Notes under the pieces: model-generated
Seen by the model: only the letters and a program-made list of their open reading frames with translations
The model's database searches: none
Told to the model about the DNA's origin: nothing
Translations under genes and position numbers: made by a program
From: Bacteroidales bacterium UBA4243
Lineage (GTDB): Bacteria > Bacteroidota > Bacteroidia > Bacteroidales > F082
Direction of reading: 5' to 3'
Length of the DNA: 18,723 nt
Assembly: GCA_002396205.1 (NCBI GenBank)
Contig: DGXB01000120.1
Coordinates: 336-19,058 of the forward strand
Part shown: positions 6,660-13,552 of the stretch, piece by piece
Position numbering within the stretch: position 1 is the first letter of the stretch
Layout of the letters: each line of letters begins with the position of its first letter

Positions 6660-8663
6660 TTATTCCTCAACCTTCGCCCGCTTCGAGTCCCAAATCATGT
6701 AGGCGATGATGGCGATATACATCACCAAGGCGATGAGACCGGCCACGGGCAGCTCGGCAAACGGAGTGCCATCAGCAGTCTTGGCCACGGCATCCACATT
6801 ACAGAACTTGAGGATGGCGCTTACCACACCCATCAAGGCACCACCAGCGATGAAGCCCGAGGCGATGAGGGTGCCACGGTTGTAGCGGGCATCGTTGAGT
6901 TTCTGGTCCTTGCTGCGCGAACTGACGAACCACGAGATGGCACCACCGATGAGCAGCGGCACGTTGAGGTCAATCGGGATGAACATACCCAAGGCGAAGG
7001 GCAATGCCGGCACTTTGCAGAAGTTGAGGATCAAGGCGATGGCAGCACCGATGCCGTAGAGCAACCACGGGGCGCTGCCGCCCGACATCATCGGCTCGAT
7101 GACGGCGCTCATGGCGTTGGCTTGAGGGGCAACGAGCGAACCTTCGCCCACGAAGCCGTAGGCTTTGTTCAACACCATGATCACGCCGGCGACGGTGGCA
7201 GCGGCCACGGCCACGCCGATGAACTTCCAAATCTCTTGTTTCTTGGGCGTCGTGCCAATCCAATAACCTACTTTCAAGTCGGTGATGAAGGCTCCAGCCA
7301 CGGCCAGTGCCGTACAGACCACACCACCTATAATTAATGTGGCGGTCATGCCGCTGGGACCGCTCAGTCCGGCAGCGACCATCACCAACGAGGCCAAAAT
7401 CAAGGTCATCAGCGTCATGCCGCTCACAGGGTTGCTGCCCACGATGGCGATGGCGTTGGCGGCCACCGTCGTAAACAGGAAGGCGATGACGGCCACGACC
7501 AAGATGCCAATCAAGGCGTGCCATACGTTGTGCACCACGCCAAACCAGAAGAACAAGAAGGTGACGATAAGTACGGCCACAATGCTGATGACGACGGTCT
7601 TCATCGAGAGGTCTTGCTGTGTGCGGTCGACGGGTTCCGCCGAGGCTTTCTTGCCCTTGAACTCGTTGGCGGCGAGACCCACCGACGACTTAATCACGCC
7701 CCATGACTTAATGATGGAGATGACACCTGCCATGGCGATGCCGCCGATGCCGATGTGACGCGCGTAGTTGGTGAAAATCTGTTCAGGCGACATCGAGCCA
7801 AGGGTTGCGGTGATGCCTGCGTTCATCAGGTCGACAACTTGGTCGCCCCAGATGAGGTTCATGCCCGGGATGATGATGAACCACACCAAGATGGAGCCGC
7901 AGCAGATGATGAAGGCGTATTTTAGGCCGATGATGTAGCCCAAGCCCAGCACAGCCGCGCCCGTGTTCACCTTGAACATCAGCTTGGCTTTGTCGGCCAA
8001 GGCCGTGCCCCAGCCCATCATGCGCGTGGTGAGGGTCTCCGACCACCAGCCGAAGGTCGACACGATGAAGTCGTACAAACCGCCAATCAAGCCGCTGATA
8101 ACTAATAACAAGGAGTCCTTGCCCTTCTTCTGTCCGCTCACCAAGACCTGTGTGGTGGCCGTGGCTTCGGGGAAGGGGAACTTGCCGTGTTGCTCCTTGA
8201 CGAAGTACTTGCGGAAGGGGATGAGGAACAGGATGCCCAAGATGCCGCCCAGCAAGGAGGCAATGAACACCTGCCAGAAGTTGATTTCGATTTGGTAGCC
8301 CTTGCCTTGCAGGATGTAGAGTGCAGGCAGGGTGAAGATGGCGCCAGCCACCACGCCGCCCGAGCAGCCGCCAATCGATTGGATGATGACGTTTTGCGAG
8401 AGGGCGTCGTTCTTTCGCGCTAATCCCGTCAGGCCGATGGCGATGATGGCGATGGGGATGGCGGCCTCAAACACCTGCCCGACCTTCAGGCCGAGGTAGG
8501 CGGCGGCAGCCGAAAAAAGGATGGTCATCAGCAGGCCGACGCATACCGACCACACTGTAACTTCTTGATACTTTTTGTTTTTCGAGAGTATCGGTTCGTA
8601 CTCTTCGCCCGGTTTCAGTTCGCGGTGCGCGTTCTCGGGCAGTTTGAATTGATCGTTTTCCAT
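6660..8663 (-). CDS. OPT-family oligopeptide/metal-chelate transporter, 667 aa
   Basis: The product is a polytopic inner-membrane protein of the OPT family, whose members import oligopeptides or metal-chelator complexes by proton coupling. The N-terminus carries a soluble segment with KPGEEYEPIL, followed by many hydrophobic helices (for example VCVGLLMTILFSAAAAYLGL), glycine-rich IGGCSGGVVAGAIF and the PFPEATATTQVL segment seen in bacterial OPTs. The length fits bacterial family members. I chose the ATG at 8661-8663 (MENDQFKLPE): the frame stays open to 8897, but those extra residues are basic, Cys- and Arg-rich and come from AT-rich and palindromic intergenic DNA. The gene lies between two secreted protease genes; peptide uptake fits that setting but is inferred. 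Metal-siderophore uptake is the alternative. Confidence 0.92.
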   Translation of the reverse strand: MENDQFKLPENAHRELKPGEEYEPILSKNKKYQEVTVWSVCVGLLMTILFSAAAAYLGLKVGQVFEAAIPIAIIAIGLTGLARKNDALSQNVIIQSIGGCSGGVVAGAIFTLPALYILQGKGYQIEINFWQVFIASLLGGILGILFLIPFRKYFVKEQHGKFPFPEATATTQVLVSGQKKGKDSLLLVISGLIGGLYDFIVSTFGWWSETLTTRMMGWGTALADKAKLMFKVNTGAAVLGLGYIIGLKYAFIICCGSILVWFIIIPGMNLIWGDQVVDLMNAGITATLGSMSPEQIFTNYARHIGIGGIAMAGVISIIKSWGVIKSSVGLAANEFKGKKASAEPVDRTQQDLSMKTVVISIVAVLIVTFLFFWFGVVHNVWHALIGILVVAVIAFLFTTVAANAIAIVGSNPVSGMTLMTLILASLVMVAAGLSGPSGMTATLIIGGVVCTALAVAGAFITDLKVGYWIGTTPKKQEIWKFIGVAVAAATVAGVIMVLNKAYGFVGEGSLVAPQANAMSAVIEPMMSGGSAPWLLYGIGAAIALILNFCKVPALPFALGMFIPIDLNVPLLIGGAISWFVSSRSKDQKLNDARYNRGTLIASGFIAGGALMGVVSAILKFCNVDAVAKTADGTPFAELPVAGLIALVMYIAIIAYMIWDSKRAKVEE

Positions 8664-8892
8664 ATTGTGAATGTTTTTGTTTTCGGACAAATAATCTGCA
8701 ATAATAGGAAAAAAATCGGGCGGATGGACGGTTTTTGCGAAAATTGATGTTTCTGTCGGCAAGTGTTGACACCATCTGCCTATTATCCGTCTTCCCCACA
8801 GGACTTTGCGGCACATTGTAGTCCCGTAGGGACGACAGACCACTCGGCAGGCGACGTAAGTCCCTGCCAAAAAAGAAAAATTGAAAAATAAT

Positions 8893-8908
8893 GACAAATT
8901 AATTTGTC
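8893..8908. promoter_or_regulatory. Perfect 16-bp palindromic operator candidate
   Basis: GACAAATTAATTTGTC is a perfect inverted repeat that fully covers the -33 TTTG (8903-8906) of the promoter driving the membrane-protein/XRE operon. A dimeric regulator bound here would block RNA polymerase. The second gene of the operon encodes a XRE-type DNA-binding protein, so autorepression is the simplest reading (inference). Confidence 0.6.
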
Positions 8909-8934
8909 TAATTGGAAAGTTTGCTTTACTTTTG
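8903..8934 (+). promoter_or_regulatory. Consensus Bacteroidetes promoter for the membrane protein/XRE operon
   Basis: The -33 TTTG at 8903-8906 and -7 TACTTTTG at 8927-8934 are separated by 20 nt, the best-formed promoter in the window. The -7 is followed by CAGC. Initiation near 8941 leaves a leader of about 23 nt before the ATG at 8964. Confidence 0.8.
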
Positions 8935-8963
8935 CAGCGTTAAACTTTTAAATTTAATGCCTT

Positions 8964-9443
8964 ATGAACAAAAACTATCTTTTCCCCCATCGGTTCAGAG
9001 CAATCGGATGGGTGCTGGTCATCGCGGCGGTGGCAGCATTTGTGGCGGAACATCTTTGGTTCCCGAATTTCCAATTCAAGATGCCCGCCTTGTATTATGA
9101 CGGCGCTTACGAATTCATGGACGACGACCCTGCTCCGCATGGCTTCTTCGTGATGGCGACAACCACCATCTTGTCGCTGGTGTTTCCCCTTTTGACCATC
9201 GGACTTGTGCTGATTGGATTTTCCAAAGAAAAGATTGAAGACGAGTTTGTTACAAAGGTTCGTGAGCAAAGTCTGGTTTGGTCAACTTACGTCACAGCTA
9301 TTTTGTTTATCCTTGCGACGCTCCTCATCTATGGAATGCCATTTATGATTGTACCTTACTTGGTGTTCTTCGTGTTTCTTATCCTGTTCATCATCAAGTT
9401 CAAATTCGAGCTGCACCGCTTCAACAAAGGAGGCGCGCAATGA
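8964..9443 (+). CDS. Four-helix membrane protein of unknown function, co-transcribed with a XRE regulator
   Basis: I do not recognise a named family. The 159-residue protein has four predicted membrane helices at about 12-31, 61-86, 107-124 and 127-146. An acidic loop after helix 1 carries FMDDDPAPHG, and a charged loop between helices 2 and 3 carries FSKEKIEDEFVTKVREQS. The C-terminus is basic (FKFELHRFNKGG). The stop codon overlaps the next ATG as ATGA, so it is translationally coupled to the regulator. Small membrane proteins paired with a tiny XRE regulator recur in bacteria and are often annotated as DUF2178-like; whether this belongs there needs a profile search. The start is chosen by the promoter 30 bases upstream. 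A role in membrane stress sensing or transport is speculation. Confidence 0.85.
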   Translation: MNKNYLFPHRFRAIGWVLVIAAVAAFVAEHLWFPNFQFKMPALYYDGAYEFMDDDPAPHGFFVMATTTILSLVFPLLTIGLVLIGFSKEKIEDEFVTKVREQSLVWSTYVTAILFILATLLIYGMPFMIVPYLVFFVFLILFIIKFKFELHRFNKGGAQ

Positions 9444-9640
9444 AAAACCGCTTGAAAGTGGCGCGAGCCGAAAAGGACCTCACGCAAGAAGATTTGGCCA
9501 AACTTATAGGTGTGAGCCGACAGTCGATCAATGCCATTGAATCAGGGCGGTATGTGCCTTCCACGGTGTTGGCCTTGAAGATGGCTCAGGTGTTCGGGAA
9601 ATCGGTGGAGGAGATTTTCTTCCTCGAAGAGGAGGATTAA
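9440..9640 (+). CDS. Small XRE/Cro-type helix-turn-helix transcriptional regulator, 66 aa
   Basis: The protein is little more than one DNA-binding domain. MKNRLKVARAEKDLTQEDLA is helix 1 and the start of helix 2, and SRQSINAIESGRYVPS (about 27-42) is the recognition helix and turn. The tail is acidic (EEIFFLEEED). The ATG at 9440 overlaps the stop of the preceding membrane-protein gene (ATGA), and AAAGGAGG a few bases upstream could serve as ribosome binding site. Regulators of this size and sequence (YozG-like) normally bind short palindromes as dimers. The perfect palindrome at 8893-8908 in the operon promoter is the obvious candidate target. No ligand domain is present, so the signal may come through the membrane partner (inference). 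Confidence 0.9.
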   Translation: MKNRLKVARAEKDLTQEDLAKLIGVSRQSINAIESGRYVPSTVLALKMAQVFGKSVEEIFFLEEED

Positions 9641-9704
9641 TCTAGTCGTCGCTTGGCGTTATTGACTAACGTCGAATCTGGCGATTTGCGAGGAGAGCCT
9701 GCCA

Positions 9705-9776
9705 CGAGCAAAGCGCGGTGGAAGCAATCCAGATGAAGAGATTTATTATCTGGACAGCTTTGCCGCGCTTTGCTCG
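9705..9776. repeat. Intergenic hairpin repeat between convergent genes
   Basis: Arms 9705-9718 (CGAGCAAAGCGCGG) and 9763-9776 are a perfect 14-bp inverted repeat, with a second inner stem CCAGAT/ATCTGG (9729-9734 and 9748-9753). The inner segment GAAGCAATCCAG also occurs in the repeat at 14856-14931, indicating one family of small mobile palindromes. It lies between the convergent XRE and subtilase genes and may act as a bidirectional terminator. Confidence 0.75.
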
Positions 9777-9811
9777 CAACGCCTTGCAGTGACGTAAATC
9801 GTAAAAGAATG

Positions 9812-12418
9812 TTACTTTGCAATAGTGAACTTCTTGATTGTCACCTCTCTATCGTTTTGTATCCTAACAAAATACATCCCTTCAGCCAAACCCGTCATAT
9901 CAATTTGCTGGGTTTCATCGGTAATGTGGCCTGAAAGCAACGTTTGACCCGTTAGGTTGGTGATGCAATATTCAGTTTCCGTTGGTAGAGACTTTTCGCG
10001 CAACGTCTGTACAAATAGAATTCCGTTGGTAGGATTAGGATAAACCTTGATTTCCATCGCGTTGTTCTCATCAACGACCATCACATCCTTATCCAGACAT
10101 TCCGACCAGGCAATGGTGTTTCCGCCATCGGTGCTGATGCCGTATTTGTATTGCCCAATCGGCAGTGCATCCCAACCATAATCGACATATTGGGCATCGG
10201 CCACGTTTGAAGCAATCAGCTCGACATTGCTTCCGTCGCAGTTGGCGCGGTAGATGTCGTAGGTGTTGCCCACGGTGATGTCGTCGATGTAGAAGGCGTT
10301 GTCGTATTCGCCCTCATTGAGTTGGTTGGCATACTTCCATTCCAAGATGTGGTTGCCAGGGCCAATGGTCACTGTGTAGCGTGTCCACGGCACTTCGTCC
10401 TTCAAGGTCTCGCCATACTGCACGTTGTCGACAAAGAAGCCGCAGCCATTGAGCGGGAAGCAGCTGACGCGGGCATAATAGCTCACGACGCTCGTTGTGG
10501 GCAGGTTGACCGCCAGCGAGATTTTGCTGTTGGAGAACATGCCCGTGTTGGTCGACTTGGCGCAATAGGTGCCTGTATTGGGTTGCGTGTCGGTGACGAC
10601 CCAAGGGCTGGTGGCGTCGTTGATCCACATGTTTTGGTAGAAGTCGCCCGACTCGAAGCCGTCGTAAACGCCTGCGGGCAGGTTCCACGACAACGACACG
10701 CGCATGTTGTTGATGACTTCGGCTTCAATCTCGATTGCTTTCGTCAAGGTGACGTAGTTGGAGGGGAGCGAGGTCATGTCGTTGGCGAGTTGGGCAGTCA
10801 CATAGTAGGTGTAGCTGCCGCCATAGCTGAGATGGTCGGTGTAGGTGGTTGCTGTCAGGCCCGTGGCAATGGGCAGGCCGTCGCGGTAGACGGTATAAGA
10901 GATGCCTTCGGGGGCGGCAACCCAATTCAATACGACCGTCTCGCCGTCGAAGTCGGCTGTGAGGTTGGTGGGACCATGGTGGAACAAGGCATTGATGGCA
11001 GCCAAGGCGTCGATACGACCCGAGCCGGTGATGTTGTTTTTCTTGCTATTGCCGATTTTGACGGCGGTGAGTTCGATGATGGAATCGATTTCGGCGGGAA
11101 GCAGTTCGGGATTGGCATCGAGGAGCAATGCCATCACGCCGGCGGCACAAGGCGTCGCCATCGAGGTACCGTCGTAGGCCACATAACCGTCGTTGGTCGC
11201 ATAGTTGAGCGAGGTGATGTTTGACCCCGGTGCGGATATGTCGGGTCGAATCAGTCCGGGCTTGGCAGCGTTGCCGTTTTCGTAGGGGTAGTCGTAATAC
11301 TCGCCGATCTGTGCACCTTCGGCCCATGTGACAGGACCCACTGACGAAAAAGCGGAATGCGCGTCGTTGTTGTCGGTGGCGCCGATGCTGACCACCGCAG
11401 TGCGACCTCCGGTGAGGGTTTGGTCGGGGTGGAACCACGGTGGAGGGCAGTTGCCAGGCGACTCGATGTTGTAAGGGACAGGCTGGGCGTATTGGGTTTG
11501 GCCGTCATTGCCAGCCGCCACGGCCGCGACCACACCTGCGTCGAGGACAGTTTCGTACAATTGGCGGTAAACGCTGTAACCTCCAACGCCTGGGTCGCCA
11601 AACGAGCAACTCAGGATGTCGGCGCCGTGCTCCAAGGCAAACTCGACACCACCGATAAGCTCGGCGTCGCCACCTTGTCCCTCGGCACTCATCATCTTGA
11701 TGGCCATGATTTTGGCACCAGGGGCGACACCCGTCTGGGTGCCAGCCGTGCCTTGACCTGCCACGATGCCAGCGCAGTGGCTTCCATGGCCGTGGTCGTC
11801 CATGGGGTCGTCGTCGTGGTTGACGACATCGTAGCCGTGGTGAGGATATTCATTGCCACCATCCCACATGCTGTTGACAATGTCGATGTGGTTGTAGTTC
11901 ACGCCTGTGTCGAGGATGGCGACGATCACGTTTTGGCCAGTGAAGCCTGTGCTTTCATAATTCCAAACCGCAGGCGCGTTGATTTTGTCGACGTGCCAAG
12001 CGATGTCTTTGGCAGTGATGGGATGTGGCTTCTCTGTTTCGGGAACCATCAGACGCATCTCGTCGGCACCGCCCCAAGCCACATCCTTGCGCTCGGCAAG
12101 TAGGGCGATGACTTCGTCGCTTGCCACGCAGCTGAACCCATTGATCGACCAAAACTGCTGGATTTGGTCAACATGGTTGGCATCTTTGAAACCCTTCAGG
12201 AAATCAATCACTTGGGCTTGTGAGGCGTGGCAAAACGCCTTACGTTCGGCGATGACGAAGTCGCGGCGTTGTTGCTTGGTCATGAGTGCCGCTTTTTGCG
12301 ACAATTGGGTGTCTTTGTATTGTTCCGCCATCATCACGAGGACACGGTGACTGTTGGATTGGCCAAACAATGCATTGAAGCAAAGGGCCAAGAGAAGTGT
12401 AAAAACGGATTTTTTCAT
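9812..12418 (-). CDS. Secreted subtilisin-like (S8) protease with adhesin-type insert and T9SS sorting domain, 868 aa
   Basis: A signal peptide (about 1-19, ending NALFG) and a putative prodomain (about 23-125) precede an S8 domain with Asp170 (AILDTGVN), His211 (HGHGSHCAG) and Ser419 (DGTSMATP); Asn304 (AAGN) is the oxyanion residue. A fibronectin-III-like domain covers about 482-560. A second begins at 565, is broken at about 583-718 by a module starting DGFESGDF and ending FYIDDITVG, and resumes with YDIYRANCDG. The insert resembles the cleaved-adhesin/choice-of-anchor J modules of gingipains. The C-terminus (about 789-868, with VYPNPTNG) is a classic T9SS type-A sorting domain. It is a paralogue of the protease at 2617-6393, with the same order of domains but a shorter C-terminal part. 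No TAnnTTTG lies upstream; 24 nt separate it from the acyltransferase gene, so co-transcription is likely. Substrate unknown. Confidence 0.94.
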   Translation of the reverse strand: MKKSVFTLLLALCFNALFGQSNSHRVLVMMAEQYKDTQLSQKAALMTKQQRRDFVIAERKAFCHASQAQVIDFLKGFKDANHVDQIQQFWSINGFSCVASDEVIALLAERKDVAWGGADEMRLMVPETEKPHPITAKDIAWHVDKINAPAVWNYESTGFTGQNVIVAILDTGVNYNHIDIVNSMWDGGNEYPHHGYDVVNHDDDPMDDHGHGSHCAGIVAGQGTAGTQTGVAPGAKIMAIKMMSAEGQGGDAELIGGVEFALEHGADILSCSFGDPGVGGYSVYRQLYETVLDAGVVAAVAAGNDGQTQYAQPVPYNIESPGNCPPPWFHPDQTLTGGRTAVVSIGATDNNDAHSAFSSVGPVTWAEGAQIGEYYDYPYENGNAAKPGLIRPDISAPGSNITSLNYATNDGYVAYDGTSMATPCAAGVMALLLDANPELLPAEIDSIIELTAVKIGNSKKNNITGSGRIDALAAINALFHHGPTNLTADFDGETVVLNWVAAPEGISYTVYRDGLPIATGLTATTYTDHLSYGGSYTYYVTAQLANDMTSLPSNYVTLTKAIEIEAEVINNMRVSLSWNLPAGVYDGFESGDFYQNMWINDATSPWVVTDTQPNTGTYCAKSTNTGMFSNSKISLAVNLPTTSVVSYYARVSCFPLNGCGFFVDNVQYGETLKDEVPWTRYTVTIGPGNHILEWKYANQLNEGEYDNAFYIDDITVGNTYDIYRANCDGSNVELIASNVADAQYVDYGWDALPIGQYKYGISTDGGNTIAWSECLDKDVMVVDENNAMEIKVYPNPTNGILFVQTLREKSLPTETEYCITNLTGQTLLSGHITDETQQIDMTGLAEGMYFVRIQNDREVTIKKFTIAK

Positions 12419-12442
12419 CTTATTTGGTTGATTTAGTATTGT

Positions 12443-13546
12443 TTACGATAAAGTGATTTTATTCCTTAACCTCACAAAAGGCTTTTCCACAAGGACATAC
12501 AGGACGTATGCCGCCGCAAAAACCAGCGCCCAGTAAACGGGATAGGCAATGGCGTAGCGACTCATGAATTGCGGGAAACTGTGCTCAAGGACTTGGAGCA
12601 GCAGCAGATTGGTAAGGAACATGGCGTAGGATAGCACGCTGATGCGCGAAACGATGCCTCCCCATCGGGTTTTGTATGATTTCCATTTCGTCAGGAGCGG
12701 AAGCCACAGCGCGATGGCAAAGGCGGAAATCGTCAGATATAGAGCATCATAATAGAAAGTTCCTGGAGTGCGGGGAATGATGCGCGTGGCAACAAACAGA
12801 GCTAAGCCTACGACGAAACAGGCCACCGCATGGCGCTCCCATTGCTTGGGATAATAGCTCATCAGCCAAGCGGCAAGCACGCCCATGTAGATGTTGTCGG
12901 TGCGCGAGGCCACCGTCTTGCGAATCCAAATGTCCCAACCGAAACGGTCGTGGATTTGGTCGGCCACTGAGAGGCGGAAGGCAATGGAAGCCGCAACGAA
13001 AAGCAGGCACAGCCAAGGGATGTATCGTTTGGGTTTCGCAAAAAGGGAACAGAGGGTCAGAAGGAGCGGGAAGAAGATATAGAACCACCATTGAACGGAC
13101 AGGGAATACGACTCCCAATAGAAGCCCCAGAAAGGCGTGAACAGGTTTTGGGTGAACGTGGCAAATCGCCATAGGGGGAACGCCTGTAGGTCGCCTTCGA
13201 TGACATGAAGTCGCACCAAAAGATAGTTGACCATCAGAATGAAAAGGTAGTTGGGCAAGATGCGCAACGCTGTCCGAACATAAAAGTTGAGGGTCTTGGA
13301 TCGGCTGATGTGGTTGTCGTGCTGCTTGAGATGGTTGATGAACGACTTCCCGATGAGGAATCCCGTTATGACAAAGAAGATGTCGACGCCGTGGGGCACG
13401 GGCATGTCGGTGAAACGATCGAGGGGCGTGTCGAAAAGGATTTGCTCGGCATGGCCTTGCACTACGCAGAAAATGGCAAACGCCCTCAAAAAGTCCAATC
13501 CGAAGACGCGTTTTCGGTCGATTTCGATGCTAAGGAAGCTGTTCAT
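12443..13546 (-). CDS. Acyltransferase family 3 integral membrane protein, 367 aa
   Basis: Acyltransferase-3 proteins O-acylate cell-surface glycans or lipids from the inner membrane. The family signature is at the N-terminus: RVFGLDFLRAFAIFCVVQGH with His32, followed by VDIFFVITGFLIGKSF (about 54-69). About ten hydrophobic segments follow, for example YLFILMVNYLLV and YAMFLTNLLLLQVL, and the length is typical. The ATG lies six bases after the DUF2851 stop codon, and the subtilase gene follows after 24 bases, so the three are probably one transcript. The substrate cannot be read from sequence; surface polysaccharide or the glycolipid that anchors T9SS cargo are possibilities, both speculative. 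Confidence 0.92.
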   Translation of the reverse strand: MNSFLSIEIDRKRVFGLDFLRAFAIFCVVQGHAEQILFDTPLDRFTDMPVPHGVDIFFVITGFLIGKSFINHLKQHDNHISRSKTLNFYVRTALRILPNYLFILMVNYLLVRLHVIEGDLQAFPLWRFATFTQNLFTPFWGFYWESYSLSVQWWFYIFFPLLLTLCSLFAKPKRYIPWLCLLFVAASIAFRLSVADQIHDRFGWDIWIRKTVASRTDNIYMGVLAAWLMSYYPKQWERHAVACFVVGLALFVATRIIPRTPGTFYYDALYLTISAFAIALWLPLLTKWKSYKTRWGGIVSRISVLSYAMFLTNLLLLQVLEHSFPQFMSRYAIAYPVYWALVFAAAYVLYVLVEKPFVRLRNKITLS

Positions 13547-13552
13547 TTTAGG

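Larger units (their letters stand above)
8664..8963. other. 300-base divergent intergenic region
   Basis: It separates the OPT gene (minus) from the membrane-protein/regulator pair (plus). On the minus side a near-match to the -7 element, TATTATTG, lies at 8699-8706 and may drive the OPT gene. In the middle are two short hairpins: GTCCC-GTA-GGGAC at 8821-8833 and GGCAGG/CCTGCC at 8846-8868. The right end holds the palindrome and promoter described separately. No gene was seen. Confidence 0.6.

Noticed and set aside
8664..8897. A 78-residue N-terminal extension of the OPT transporter
   Set aside because: The extension translates intergenic DNA with hairpins and AT-rich promoter-like sequence; MENDQFKLPE at 8663 is the natural start of this family.
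9637..9822. A 61-codon minus-strand frame between the XRE gene and the second subtilase
   Set aside because: It translates the hairpin repeat at 9705-9776 and has no promoter or family resemblance.
10322..11224. A 300-codon plus-strand open frame opposite the second subtilase, and similar long antisense frames at 82-897, 940-1779, 14838-15716, 15774-16523 and 17534-18667
   Set aside because: They run exactly opposite well-supported genes, have Val/Gly/Asp-rich low-complexity translations and no recognisable motifs. They arise from the G+C-rich codon use of the real genes.
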